Shown here: positions 27,886-35,801 of the stretch, piece by piece | Layout: each line of letters starts with the position of its first letter | Numbering within the stretch: position 1 is the stretch's first letter | DNA from: Hymenobacter psychrophilus | GTDB taxonomy: Bacteria; Bacteroidota; Bacteroidia; Cytophagales; Hymenobacteraceae | Direction of reading: 5' to 3' | NCBI RefSeq assembly: GCF_900107135.1 | Contig: NZ_FNOV01000012.1 | Location: 105,737-169,736 of the forward strand | DNA length: 64,000 nucleotides | Notes under the pieces: model-generated | The model's database searches: none | Seen by the model: only the letters and a program-made list of their open reading frames with translations | What the model was told of the DNA's origin: nothing | Translations under genes and position numbers: made by a program

Positions 27886-28217
27886 ATGGGGTAAGCGGGC
27901 AAGAAATATAAAGCGGATTACGGCCCTAATTTACGCGGTTTCTTTGCGGGGCAGTGCAGAAAAGTCTGCTCCGCTCAGCTCGCTCACGACACAACAGCTC
28001 ACGGTTCGGTCGCCACCGCAGAAGCCAAGGCGTATCAGGCCTTCAGCCGGCCAGGCCGGCAGGTAGTGGGCGAATGGCCAGTATTGTGGCTTGCATACCT
28101 AACGGCAGCGTTGGCCGGATCTGGGAACCCAGACATTTGGGCAGCATCCATCAGCGCACTACGGTACAGCCCATTTTGCGTAGGTTGCCGCGTATTTTTG
28201 CTTTTTTCTGCTTCGTT
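27886..28217. other. Intergenic region with a candidate promoter at 28193-28200
   Basis: This 332-base gap lies between the divergent cyclophilin and DUF2238 genes. TATTTTTG at 28193-28200 matches TAnnTTTG, 17 bases before the ATG at 28218; a TTTG at 28175-28178 is too close to be a standard -33 element. An open frame runs through part of it, but its codon use and lack of family resemblance argue against a gene. Nothing else was seen. Confidence 0.5.
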
Positions 28218-28868
28218 ATGCGCTCCGTTCCAGCTCCGGCACGTCGTTTCCACTGGTTTCCCGCCCTGCTACTGGCGGCCTACCTCATCGAGTTTGTAGC
28301 CTTGGGCCTGCACCCCACCGACCGCACCACCTGGTGGGCCGAAAACGTGCCCATTATGCTGCTGGTGGGCCTGTTGGTGGCGCTTTACCGGCGGGGTGTG
28401 CGCTTTTCCAACCTTGCCTACGCCCTGATGAGCGTGCTCGTTTTCCTGCATACCGTGGGCGGGCACTACACCTTCGAGAAAGTACCGTTCGATTGGTTTA
28501 ACGACCTGTTCGGCTTTCAGCGCAACATGTACGACCGAGTGGCGCACTTCTCGGTGGGCTTCTACGCCTACGCCCTCATCGAGTACACCGATTCGCGCCA
28601 GCTCATCCGCAGCCGGGCAATCAGCTACCTCTATCCGCTCTGCGTCATCGGCACGGTGGCCATGAGCTACGAGCTAATCGAGTGGGTGTACGCCGAGCTG
28701 GCCGGCGGCGACAGTGGCGCGGCCTTCCTGGGCAGCCAGGGCGACATCTGGGATGCCCAGAAAGATATGCTGGCCGACACCAGCGGAGCCATTTTCGCGC
28801 TGGTGCTGTACGCCCTGTTCGGCCGCCGGCGCAGGGATGAATTGGTGAGTGAGTGTGTGAGTGAGTGA
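28218..28868 (+). CDS. DUF2238 (YjdF-like) inner-membrane protein
   Basis: The 216-residue protein has about six membrane helices and matches the DUF2238/YjdF family: LHTVGGHYTFEKVPFDWFN (about 79-97), MYDRVAHFSVGFYAYALIE (about 106-124) and the acidic QGDIWDAQKDMLADTSGAIF (about 176-195). The function of the family is not known. The last residues, VSECVSE, are encoded by a GTGA tetranucleotide repeat that also supplies the stop codon, so the natural C-terminus has probably been altered by repeat change. It converges on hemC. Confidence 0.88.
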   Translation: MRSVPAPARRFHWFPALLLAAYLIEFVALGLHPTDRTTWWAENVPIMLLVGLLVALYRRGVRFSNLAYALMSVLVFLHTVGGHYTFEKVPFDWFNDLFGFQRNMYDRVAHFSVGFYAYALIEYTDSRQLIRSRAISYLYPLCVIGTVAMSYELIEWVYAELAGGDSGAAFLGSQGDIWDAQKDMLADTSGAIFALVLYALFGRRRRDELVSECVSE

Positions 28869-28877
28869 GTGAGTGAG
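28845..28877. repeat. GTGA tetranucleotide repeat across the DUF2238 stop codon
   Basis: About eight imperfect units of GTGA run through the last codons of the DUF2238 gene and beyond. Any change of one unit would shift the reading frame and move the stop codon. Confidence 0.85.
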
Positions 28878-28922
28878 CGGTTGCGGCTGTGCCTTTACTC
28901 AACATGATACGCATCCACCAAC

Positions 28923-29861
28923 TCACTCGCCCCGGCCCTGCCGGATGTCTTCCAGAATTTCACGGCCGCCACGACCCAGAATGTTTTCGGCTATTTCGGT
29001 GCCGAGCTGGGTGGCGGCGGTGGCGGGAGCCGTGCGGATTTCTTCGAGTAGCTGGGCGCCATCGAGGCTGATGAGACCGGCGTGCAGCTGTACGGTCTGG
29101 CTATCGGCGGAGAGCGTAGCCAGTGCGAAGCTGGGGATGCTGCAGCCGCCTTCCATGGCGCGCAAATAGGCGCGCTCGGCCCGCAGGCAGACATGGGTGG
29201 CGGCGTGGTCGAGCAGGCGATGCAGTTCGGCTTTAAGCAACGGCTCCAAGTTGCGGGCGCACTCTATGGCTACGCTGCCCTGGCCGGTGGCCGGCACGTA
29301 CCGGGTTTCGGGCAGCACGTGCCGAATCAGACCGTCGTATTCCATGCGGTGCACGCCGGCATAGGCCAGCACGAGGCCGTGGTAATGGCCCTCTTCGAGC
29401 TTGCGCAGGCGGGTTTGCAGGTTGCCGCGTACGTCGGCGGCGGTGGCGTGGGGCAGAAACCGGCGCAGCATGGCCCGGCGACGGGTGCTGCTGGTCCCCA
29501 GCACGAGGTCGGGCCGGTTCAGATCGAGGTCGGCGTCAAAGCTCAGCACCACGTCGTTCACCTTTTCGCGCTCCATAAAGGCCAGCAGCTCCAAGTCGTC
29601 GGGGATGCTGCTCTGCACGTCTTTGGCGCTGTGCACGGCTATGTCGATGTGGCCGGTACGCAGGCCCTGCTCCAGCTCCTCGGTAAACACGCCCTTCGAG
29701 CCAATTTTATCCAGGGCCCGGTCCAGCACGATGTCGCCCTTGGTGGTGATGATGACGATTTCCGGCTCCAGCCCGGCGGCCGTCAGCCGGTCGGCTACGT
29801 GGTGGGCCTGCCACAAGGCCAGCTTGCTGCCCCGGGTGCCGATGCGAATATGTTTTTTCAC
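28923..29861 (-). CDS. hemC: Hydroxymethylbilane synthase (porphobilinogen deaminase)
   Basis: The 312-residue cytoplasmic enzyme joins four porphobilinogen molecules to hydroxymethylbilane in haem synthesis. Family landmarks are IRIGTRGSKLALWQA at the N-terminus, SKGVFTEELEQGL, DIAVHSAKDVQ, GTSSTRRRAML, ADVRGNLQTRL and EGGCSIP near residue 240, whose cysteine holds the dipyrromethane cofactor. The start codon is GTG at 29861, directly before the conserved KKHIRIGTRGS. No other haem gene is in the window. Confidence 0.95.
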   Translation of the reverse strand: MKKHIRIGTRGSKLALWQAHHVADRLTAAGLEPEIVIITTKGDIVLDRALDKIGSKGVFTEELEQGLRTGHIDIAVHSAKDVQSSIPDDLELLAFMEREKVNDVVLSFDADLDLNRPDLVLGTSSTRRRAMLRRFLPHATAADVRGNLQTRLRKLEEGHYHGLVLAYAGVHRMEYDGLIRHVLPETRYVPATGQGSVAIECARNLEPLLKAELHRLLDHAATHVCLRAERAYLRAMEGGCSIPSFALATLSADSQTVQLHAGLISLDGAQLLEEIRTAPATAATQLGTEIAENILGRGGREILEDIRQGRGE

Positions 29862-30195
29862 TAGGAATTAACGTCAGAAAACAGAAAGCTTGGGGTCTGG
29901 AAGCCCGTTCTCAGCCCCTGCCAAAGGTACTGCTCCGGCAATTGAAGAAACGAGCCTATAGTGGTTTTAACACTAGCTATAGCAAATTAGCAAGCCATAT
30001 TTAGTGCCTCTGAAAGCCAGAAAACGTATTTTCATTACCTATTTCGCTTCAGTTGCGGCGGGCGAAGTAGGGGCGGGGCTTGTCCCCACCCGCCGCTGAA
30101 CGAAGCCAGTTGAACATCACCAGGCGAACCCGTTTAATGGCGGGCGGGGACAAGCCCCGCCCCTACGACGTCCGCAATCCAGGCAAGCTATCAAA
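29862..30195. other. Intergenic region with a GGGGCGGGG inverted repeat
   Basis: This 334-base gap lies between hemC and the end of holB. Positions 30068-30095 and 30140-30167 are 28-base inverted repeats (GTAGGGGCGGGGCTTGTCCC followed by a mismatch-containing CCGCCCGCC) with one mismatch, separated by about 45 bases. The remainder is A+T-rich around 29930-30040 and shows no gene. It probably holds the hemC promoter, but no exact TAnnTTTG was found on the minus strand. Confidence 0.6.
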
Positions 30196-31332
30196 TTACG
30201 GCCGCAGCAGCTCGGCCAGCCGCAGGGAGGCATCGATAAACACCATGCGCGGATTGGCATTGCGCTCGATGTGGTAGTGGGCCTCGTTGATTTCCTGGGT
30301 TAGCGCATCGGCGTTGCGGGGCGTTACAAAGGGACTGAAGCCTTTGATGAAGGCCTGCTCCTGGGCCGGCAGGTGGGGCACCAGCTGCGGGTCGAGGCCG
30401 AAGAGCAGCACCTTGCGCAGCAGGGCCAGCGCGTATTGAAAAAACTCCTTCTGGTTTTCGCGGCCCAGCTTCTGAAACTCGTCGCTCTTGCTCAGCATAT
30501 CGGCCACCTTGTTGCCGTAGCAGGTACGCATCCAGCCCACAAATAGCTCGTAGTAGTCGGGGCCGGCGTCGGCGGTGGCGCTGCCGGCGGCCAGCGCCGC
30601 GCCCACGTTGCCGTCGGTGAGTTGGGCCAGTTGCCGGGCTTTGGCCTCGGGCACGTGGTGAGTTTCGTGCAGCCAGGCGGCCAACTCCTCCTCGGCGGGG
30701 GCGCGCACCACCACCGGCTGCACCCGGCTGATGATAGTGGGCAGCAGCTGCTCGGGCGCAAAACTCACCAGCAGAAACACGGTGGCCGGCGGCGGCTCTT
30801 CCAGCAGCTTGAGCACGGCGTTGGCCGCCGCCGGGTGCATCAGTTCGGGCAGCCAGATAATAACGACTTTGAACCGCGCCTCAAACGCTTTGAGGCTCAC
30901 CAGCCGCAGCAGCTGCACGCTTTCATCCTTGGAGATGCTGCCCTGCTTGTTCTCGGCTCCGATGTGCTGCATCCAGTCGTTGAGGCCCTGGAAGGGGTTT
31001 TCCAGCACGAATGCCCGCCACTCGGCCCCGAACTTGCTGCTCGTAGCGTCCTTAGCCACCGCTTTGGTGGTAGTTACGGGCACGATGAAGTTGAGGTCGG
31101 GATGGATGAGCTTGTCGATTTTCTGGCAGCTCGGGCAGGCCCCGCACGAATCCTCGGCCTCGGGCGGGCGGTTCTCGCAGTTCAGAAACGCCGCGTAGGC
31201 CAACGCCAGCGCCAGCGCCGCCGAGCCCTCGGCCCCGCGAAACAGCTGGGCATGCGCCACATGGCTGCGCCGCACGCCGCCCAGCAGCATCTGCTTCACC
31301 TTTACTAGCCCGGGGATGGTCGAAAAACGCAT
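30196..31332 (-). CDS. holB: DNA polymerase III delta-prime subunit
   Basis: The 378-residue protein is a clamp-loader ATPase-fold subunit that helps load the sliding clamp. It shows the AAA-type arrangement of DnaX/HolB: AHAQLFRGAEGSAALALALA near residue 26 in place of a functional Walker A, a four-Cys zinc module (NCENRPPEAEDSCGACPSC, about 51-69), HPDLNFIVP, VVIIWLPELMHPAAANAVLKLLEEPP and FAPEQLLPTIISRVQ. The degenerate P-loop is expected for delta-prime. It starts three bases after the stop of the upstream hypothetical gene, so they form an operon. Confidence 0.9.
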   Translation of the reverse strand: MRFSTIPGLVKVKQMLLGGVRRSHVAHAQLFRGAEGSAALALALAYAAFLNCENRPPEAEDSCGACPSCQKIDKLIHPDLNFIVPVTTTKAVAKDATSSKFGAEWRAFVLENPFQGLNDWMQHIGAENKQGSISKDESVQLLRLVSLKAFEARFKVVIIWLPELMHPAAANAVLKLLEEPPPATVFLLVSFAPEQLLPTIISRVQPVVVRAPAEEELAAWLHETHHVPEAKARQLAQLTDGNVGAALAAGSATADAGPDYYELFVGWMRTCYGNKVADMLSKSDEFQKLGRENQKEFFQYALALLRKVLLFGLDPQLVPHLPAQEQAFIKGFSPFVTPRNADALTQEINEAHYHIERNANPRMVFIDASLRLAELLRP

Positions 31333-31335
31333 GAG

Positions 31336-31761
31336 CTATTCGGGTAATGAATCCAGATGCCAATCGGCGGCACCTCTGTATTTGCGCCAGTCCCAGTAAG
31401 CCTCCATAAACCCGTCGTGGAGAAGATTCTGGGCGTTTGAATCGGCAGTGTCAACCAGCTGCACTCCTCGCCAGTGGCCATGCATCGGCTCCGTAGTACC
31501 ATCTATCAAATTCAGCAGATCAAAAACCACATCAGCAGCGCACCCTGCCAAAACTTTGCGCACAGCAGCGTGTAGCACCAGTTTACCACGAAGCTGCTGA
31601 ATGGCTTCTGATTCCGCTGAATTCAGTCCTCCGTTCGGAGGGTAAGACAGATCAACCACACGGCCTTCCAGCAAATCGTCGGCATATGCTACAGCGTATT
31701 CCTCAATCAACTGGTTGACCGTCAATAAGAAGGTGCTCCTGTGTTCGTCAGAAAGTTGCAT
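31336..31761 (-). CDS. Small cytoplasmic protein of unknown function
   Basis: I do not recognise this 141-residue protein. It is acidic, without signal peptide or membrane segment, with a predicted helix-rich N-terminus (RSTFLLTVNQLIEEYAVAYADDLLEG) and a C-terminal part rich in aromatic residues (FMEAYWDWRKYRG). The pattern resembles small immunity-like or housekeeping proteins but no family can be named. Its G+C content is visibly lower than that of its neighbours, hinting at recent arrival. It is inserted between the GlmU-like gene and holB with only three bases to holB. Confidence 0.65.
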   Translation of the reverse strand: MQLSDEHRSTFLLTVNQLIEEYAVAYADDLLEGRVVDLSYPPNGGLNSAESEAIQQLRGKLVLHAAVRKVLAGCAADVVFDLLNLIDGTTEPMHGHWRGVQLVDTADSNAQNLLHDGFMEAYWDWRKYRGAADWHLDSLPE

Positions 31762-31818
31762 CAGCTTATCGAGCTACTAAGTATCACCAGTCCTGTGGCT
31801 TGGCTGGCTTTCAAGTTA

Positions 31819-33054
31819 CTACTCTGTGCCGGCAATTGAGACCGGTGGAACGGCTTTCTCCCACACCCGGTCCTTGGCTGTAGCCTCGTACACGTGGCGC
31901 ATAATTTCCTGCTCGTCGGCGTTGTAGCTCAGCTGCCGGCGGGCCATTACGCGCTCGGCTACCTCGCCTGCCTTGGGTAGGCGGAAGGTTTCGAAGCCCG
32001 CCGGACCGCCCCAGCTGAAGCTCGGGATGAAGGTACGGGGGAAGCCGGCCCCGAAAATGTTGGCCGCCACGCCCACCACCGTGCCCGTGTTGAACATCGT
32101 ATTGATGCCGCACTTGCTATGGTCGCCCATAATCAGGCCGCAGAAGGTCTGGTGGGTGCTCACGAACCGGCCGGCCGCGTGGCTCCAGATTTTGACGGGG
32201 GCGTAGTTGTTTTTGAGGTTGCTCGTGTTGGTATCGGCCCCCAGGTTGCACCATTCGCCGATAATCGAGTTGCCCAGGTAGCCGTCGTGGCCCTTGTTGG
32301 AGTAGCCCATGATGATGCTGTTGCCCACCTCGCCGCCCACCTTGCAGTAGGGGCCCACGGTGTTGTCGCCGCGCATTTTGGCGCCGGGGTTGATGTGGCT
32401 GCCTTCGCCCAGCGCCAGCGGCCCGCTGATGATGGCGCCCTCATGCACCTGCGAGTTACGGCCCAGGTAAATGGGGCCATTTTCGGCATTGAGAATGGCG
32501 GCCCTGATTTTCACGCCCGGCTCGATGAAGATGTTTTCCGGGGCGTACACGATGGTATGCGGGTCGCCCACCGGGGCCGACTCGCGGCCGGCCGTCAGCA
32601 GCTCAAAATCGAGGCGGAGTTCGGTGCCGTTGCGCAGAAACAGGTGCCAGAGCTCCTTTATTACGGTAACCGGCTCGGCTACTTCGTGGGTGTTGCGGAA
32701 GCCTTCCTGAATCAGTTCGGCCACCTGGGTGGCGTCGGCCAGGTGGGCGGCCACCAGCAGCTCACCATCAAAAAGGGCGCTACCGGGCTCCAGGGCCTGC
32801 ACCTGCTTGGCCAGCAACTCGTCGGGGCACACGGCACCGTTAATGACCAGGGCCGGCCCCTGCGTTTCGCCGGCTGGAAACTTGGCCTGCAGGTAGCCTT
32901 CGGTGAGGTAGCCTACCTGCGCTACGCCGAGGCGGTGCTGCCACTTTTCGGCCAGCGTGAGAATACCGCAGCGCAATGCCGCCACGGGCCGGGTGAAGGT
33001 GAGCGGCAGCAGCCGGGGCCGGATATCCGGGTCGTCGAAGAGCAGAACGTGCAT
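31819..33054 (-). CDS. GlmU-like sugar-1-phosphate nucleotidyltransferase/acetyltransferase
   Basis: The 411-residue protein belongs to the alternative GlmU group of Bacteroidota. The N-terminal domain (MHVLLFDDPDIRPRLLPLTF, RPVAALRCGILTLAEKW) is a divergent nucleotidyltransferase lacking the classical LAAGxGTRM motif, and the C-terminal half is a left-handed beta-helix of hexapeptide repeats (IYAPENIFIEPGVKIRAAIL, GAIISGPLALGEGSHINPGA, ADTNTSNLKNNY). It is thought to make UDP-GlcNAc for peptidoglycan and lipid A, but direct evidence is limited. It is the first gene of the run leading to holB. Confidence 0.85.
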   Translation of the reverse strand: MHVLLFDDPDIRPRLLPLTFTRPVAALRCGILTLAEKWQHRLGVAQVGYLTEGYLQAKFPAGETQGPALVINGAVCPDELLAKQVQALEPGSALFDGELLVAAHLADATQVAELIQEGFRNTHEVAEPVTVIKELWHLFLRNGTELRLDFELLTAGRESAPVGDPHTIVYAPENIFIEPGVKIRAAILNAENGPIYLGRNSQVHEGAIISGPLALGEGSHINPGAKMRGDNTVGPYCKVGGEVGNSIIMGYSNKGHDGYLGNSIIGEWCNLGADTNTSNLKNNYAPVKIWSHAAGRFVSTHQTFCGLIMGDHSKCGINTMFNTGTVVGVAANIFGAGFPRTFIPSFSWGGPAGFETFRLPKAGEVAERVMARRQLSYNADEQEIMRHVYEATAKDRVWEKAVPPVSIAGTE

Positions 33055-33061
33055 GGGGAGT

Positions 33062-33216
33062 TGTAGGCTTCAAGCCGCAAGCTACAAGCTGCAGGCGGAT
33101 AGAACAAAGTAGCGCAATGTAGATGTGGCCAAGAGAGCGGAAACAGAAAATCCCGTTGGCGGGTCGGCCAACGGGATTTTCAATAAGAAAAGCTTACAGC
33201 CTGTAGCTTGAAGCTT
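33062..33216. repeat. Imperfect inverted AAGCT-rich repeats around a terminator
   Basis: GGCTTCAAGC and AAGCTACAAGCTGCAGGC near 33066-33097 are mirrored, imperfectly, by AGCTTACAGCCTGTAGCTTG near 33190-33209. The pair flanks the hairpin at 33146-33181. It resembles the AGCTGTTAGC-type repeats elsewhere but is more diverged. Confidence 0.45.
33146..33181 (-). terminator. Terminator after rpmE2
   Basis: Positions 33146-33160 and 33167-33181 form a perfect 15-base stem with a six-base loop. The stem ends in GAAAA/TTTTC, giving a T run on the minus strand. It lies 34 bases downstream of the L31 stop codon. Confidence 0.8.
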
Positions 33217-33481
33217 ATTCGGTTTCGCTCTGCTGAACCTTCTTGCTGTAACGGGTGCGGAATTTCTCCACGCGACCGGCGGTGTCGATGAACACGTTTT
33301 TGCCGGTGTAGAAGGGGTGCGACGCCGAGCTAACTTCCACCTTGATAACGGGGTAAGTCTTGCCGTCTTCCATGGTGATGGTCTCGTTGGAGCTCATCGT
33401 GGAGCGGGTCACGAACTTGAAGTCGCTGGAAGTGTCCTGGAATACCACTTCGCGATACTCGGGATGAATGTCTTTTTTCAT
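33215..33481 (-). CDS. rpmE2: 50S ribosomal protein L31 type B
   Basis: The 88-residue protein begins MKKDIHPEYREVVFQDTSSD and contains SASHPFYTGKNVFIDTAGRVEKF, the signature of type B L31. It lacks the CxxC zinc ligands of type A L31, which marks it as the zinc-independent form. In several bacteria this paralogue replaces the zinc form under zinc limitation, but in Bacteroidota the type B form is often the only one. ATG 33481 is clear; an upstream extension to 33544 has no support. Confidence 0.95.
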   Translation of the reverse strand: MKKDIHPEYREVVFQDTSSDFKFVTRSTMSSNETITMEDGKTYPVIKVEVSSASHPFYTGKNVFIDTAGRVEKFRTRYSKKVQQSETE

Positions 33482-33533
33482 GGTCGTAGGGCCGTTTGTA
33501 CCTGAGTGCCTGCCGATTTTGCGGAAGGGACTG

Positions 33534-33541
33534 CAAAAGTA
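33534..33541 (-). promoter_or_regulatory. Candidate -7 promoter box for rpmE2
   Basis: Read on the minus strand the segment is TACTTTTG, an exact TAnnTTTG match, 52 bases before the ATG of rpmE2. No TTG at usual spacing was found upstream. Confidence 0.45.
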
Positions 33542-33767
33542 CATGTTAGGTCCGGATTTTAAAAACTACGGGCGTTTTTTTCCTCGGCCTACCCAGACGG
33601 CGGCCAGGGCTGGCAGCCGGCACCAGCCAACCTTCTCTGCTACCTGATAGGGTTGGCAAGGCCATTCTATTGTTCAGATTCTGCTGAAAGCACTTAGTAG
33701 CAGCTCTTTCTTTCTGGCCGAAACCAATTATACTTGCACTACCTTCTACCCTGCCATTCTCTATGCT

Positions 33768-34160
33768 ATGAACCGTTTACTTTCCCTACTCCTATTAATC
33801 TTGCTGTTCTCCGGGTTGGCGTCGGGCGCTACGCTGCTGCTGTTTCGCACCCAGGCCCTGCCGGGTGGGGTGCAACTCGAGTGGGCCGCGGCCAACGAAC
33901 CCGGCATCGTCAGCTATGGCGTAGACCGGCAGGATGGCCCCAATGACGAATTCGACCACCTGACCAGCCTGACGGCCTGCGCCCAGTCGCGCTATTCTTA
34001 TTTCGACCGGGATACCCGCCCTGTAGCCGCCTCGGGGGGCGCGGTAACCTACCGTCTCACGGTGCACACAACCTCCGGCACCCGCTCCTACCTAAGCTCG
34101 CCGACTACCGACGACCTGCTGGGCCGCTCCTGGGACCTGATCAAGCAAATGTTCCGCTGA
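33768..34160 (+). CDS. Exported single fibronectin-III-like domain protein
   Basis: The 130-residue protein has a signal peptide (MNRLLSLLLLILLFSGLASG) and one beta-sandwich domain resembling the module that often precedes T9SS sorting domains (ALPGGVQLEWAAANEPGIVSYGVDR, then YSYFDRDTRP and VTYRLTVHTTSGTRSYLSS). The sorting domain itself is missing and the protein ends with a short helix (LGRSWDLIKQMFR). It is therefore likely periplasmic or surface-exposed, with unknown function. TATACTTG at 33729-33736 is a near match to the -7 promoter box. Confidence 0.65.
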   Translation: MNRLLSLLLLILLFSGLASGATLLLFRTQALPGGVQLEWAAANEPGIVSYGVDRQDGPNDEFDHLTSLTACAQSRYSYFDRDTRPVAASGGAVTYRLTVHTTSGTRSYLSSPTTDDLLGRSWDLIKQMFR

Positions 34161-34168
34161 GCACTGCA

Positions 34169-34193
34169 GAGCCGGCCCCGGGCCGGCTTTTTT
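34169..34193 (+). terminator. Terminator after the Fn3-like gene
   Basis: AGAGCCGGCCCCGGGCCGGC folds into a G+C-rich stem with almost no loop and is followed by seven T residues. It lies nine bases after the stop codon. Confidence 0.85.
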
Positions 34194-34200
34194 ATGCCCG

Positions 34201-34208
34201 TACTTTTG
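34201..34208 (+). promoter_or_regulatory. Candidate -7 promoter box for rdgB
   Basis: TACTTTTG matches TAnnTTTG and lies 37 bases before the ATG of rdgB, directly after the preceding terminator. No good -33 element is visible because that space is occupied by the terminator stem. Confidence 0.45.
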
Positions 34209-34245
34209 GGGCCTCCTTCCTTTTTTCACCTGACCTCTCGCCACC

Positions 34246-34827
34246 ATGCGTCTCTGCTTCGCCTCCAACAACGCCCATAAGCTCGACGAAATCCGGCCGT
34301 TGCTGCCGGCTGCCGTGCAGCTCCTGAGCCTGGCCGATATCGGCTGCCACGAGGAGTTGCCCGAAACCCAGGACACGCTCGAAGGCAATGCCCGCCAGAA
34401 AGCCCAGTATGTGTGGGACCACTTTGGTGTGGCCTGCTTCGCCGATGATACGGGCCTCGAAGTAACGGCGCTGGACGGGGCGCCCGGCGTGTATTCGGCC
34501 CGCTATGCCGGCCCCCAGCGCCTGGCCGAAGACAATGTGGCTAAGCTGCTGCACGAACTGCACGATAAAACCGACCGCACGGCCCGGTTCCGGACGGTAG
34601 TGGCGCTGGTGCTGCCCGATGGCACTGTGCGCGAGTTTGCCGGCGCCGTGGAGGGCCGCATCAGCGAGGAGCTGCACGGAACCGGCGGCTTCGGCTACGA
34701 CCCGGTATTTGTGCCCGTTGAAGGCGACGGCCGCACGTTTGCCCAAATGCCGCTGGCCGAAAAGAACGGCCTCAGCCACCGCAGCCGCGCCGTAGCCGGG
34801 CTGGTGGCGTTTTTGGGGGAGGCGTGA
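34246..34827 (+). CDS. rdgB: Non-canonical purine NTP pyrophosphatase (RdgB/HAM1)
   Basis: The 193-residue enzyme hydrolyses ITP, dITP and XTP to monophosphates and so keeps deaminated purines out of nucleic acids. It begins MRLCFASNNAHKLDEIRPLL (the FASNNxxKxxE motif), and has FADDTGLEVTALDGAPGVYSARYAG with the catalytic aspartate, GFGYDPVF, and the C-terminal LSHRSRAV. Length and motifs match the family fully. It is transcribed from its own start between a terminator and a REP-like hairpin. Confidence 0.95.
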   Translation: MRLCFASNNAHKLDEIRPLLPAAVQLLSLADIGCHEELPETQDTLEGNARQKAQYVWDHFGVACFADDTGLEVTALDGAPGVYSARYAGPQRLAEDNVAKLLHELHDKTDRTARFRTVVALVLPDGTVREFAGAVEGRISEELHGTGGFGYDPVFVPVEGDGRTFAQMPLAEKNGLSHRSRAVAGLVAFLGEA

Positions 34828-34851
34828 GAAACAGTGCGCGAACCAGGCGTA

Positions 34852-34958
34852 AAAAGAACGTCATGCTGAGCCTGCCGAAGAATCTCTATTGCTTCGTTGA
34901 GACGCTGTTACGCTGATGCGGCAGAGATTCTTCGGCAGGCTCAGCATGACGTTCTTTT
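34852..34958. repeat. REP-like inverted repeat, 36-base arms
   Basis: Positions 34852-34887 and 34923-34958 are perfect reverse complements. Each arm contains GTCATGCTGAGCCTGCCGAA followed by GAATCTC, a variant of the core seen at 6684, 51985 and 60178. The 35-base loop contains a minor inverted repeat. It may also end transcription from rdgB, as T-rich sequence follows. Confidence 0.85.
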
Positions 34959-34990
34959 CTCACTTCCCCCTTCTCACTTCTAATAATCAC

Positions 34991-34998
34991 TACTTTTG
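34991..34998 (+). promoter_or_regulatory. Candidate -7 promoter box for udk
   Basis: TACTTTTG, followed by CAGGG, matches TAnnTTTG and lies 38 bases before the ATG of udk. The -33 region contains no clear TTG. Confidence 0.45.
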
Positions 34999-35036
34999 CA
35001 GGGTTGGCCCTGCCGGTACGGGCCTCAAATTCCCTT

Positions 35037-35669
35037 ATGCAACAACCTTTCATCGTCGGTATCACGGGCGGTAGCGCCTCGGGCAAAACCACTTTTCTGC
35101 GCCGGCTGCTGGCCTCGTTTCCCGAAGAGGATATTTGCCTGATTTCGCAGGACAACTATTACCATCCGCGCGAAAACCAGTTGGTCGATGCCCAGGGCGT
35201 CACCAATTTCGACCTGCCCACCTCCATCGACTCGGCGGCCTACGCGGCCGATGTGTTGCGCATCAGCCAGGGCAAAGAGGTGCGCCGGCCCGAGTACACC
35301 TTCAACAACCCCAACGTGGTGGCGGCCGAGCTGGTATTCCGGCCCGCACCCATTGTAGTTGTAGAAGGCATTTTCGTGTTCTACTTTGAAGCCGTGGCCC
35401 GCCTGCTCGACCTGAAGGTGTTTATTGATGCCCAGGAGCACGTAAAGCTGCAGCGCCGCATCATCCGCGACCGGGACGAGCGGGGCTACGACCTGGAGGA
35501 CGTACTGTACCGCTACACCCACCACGTAGCACCCACTTACGAGAAGTACATCAAGCCCTTCCAGCAGGACGCCGACCTGATTATTCCGAACAACCACCGC
35601 TTCGACAAGGGCCTTGAGGTGCTGGTAGCCTACCTGCGCGGCAAAGTGGTAGCCAGCCGGGCCGGGTAG
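35037..35669 (+). CDS. udk: Uridine kinase
   Basis: The 210-residue enzyme phosphorylates uridine and cytidine in pyrimidine salvage. It has the P-loop GITGGSASGKTT (about residues 8-19), the LISQDNYYHP motif with a catalytic aspartate, the NFDLPTSID segment that binds the nucleoside, VVEGIFVFY and RRIIRDRDERGYD of the lid. The motifs match bacterial Udk throughout. ATG 35037 (MQQPFIVGITGG) is chosen over the in-frame TTG at 35004. A terminator follows. Confidence 0.95.
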   Translation: MQQPFIVGITGGSASGKTTFLRRLLASFPEEDICLISQDNYYHPRENQLVDAQGVTNFDLPTSIDSAAYAADVLRISQGKEVRRPEYTFNNPNVVAAELVFRPAPIVVVEGIFVFYFEAVARLLDLKVFIDAQEHVKLQRRIIRDRDERGYDLEDVLYRYTHHVAPTYEKYIKPFQQDADLIIPNNHRFDKGLEVLVAYLRGKVVASRAG

Positions 35670-35693
35670 CCGGAACAGCCTTCTTTCGCGCGC

Positions 35694-35720
35694 AGCCCCC
35701 GAAATTTTCGGGGGCTTTTT
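35694..35720 (+). terminator. Terminator after udk
   Basis: AGCCCCCGAAA and TTTCGGGGGCT form an 11-base stem around one base and are followed by TTTTC. It lies 24 bases after the udk stop codon. Confidence 0.8.
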
Positions 35721-35750
35721 CGTGGATTTAAGCCAGCGGCGGGCCGGGGC

Positions 35751-35782
35751 GTTGCAGCCGCGCAGGCAAAAACCTATATTTG
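35751..35782 (+). promoter_or_regulatory. Bacteroidota-type promoter upstream of the 35802 gene
   Basis: GTTG at 35751-35754 and TATATTTG at 35775-35782 match the -33 TTG and -7 TAnnTTTG elements with a 20-base spacer, which lies in the accepted range. Transcription would begin close to the GTG at 35802. This is the best complete promoter in the window. Confidence 0.6.
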
Positions 35783-35801
35783 TAGTTCTTACATCTGTTC
35801 C

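Noticed and set aside
27954..28217. 88-codon N-terminal extension of the DUF2238 protein
   Set aside because: The extension lacks hydrophobic or family sequence and covers a probable promoter; ATG 28218 fits the family start.
31811..33054. Classical GlmU with LAAGxGTRM motif
   Set aside because: That motif is absent; the protein fits the alternative GlmU-like group of Bacteroidota, so the symbol glmU was not used.
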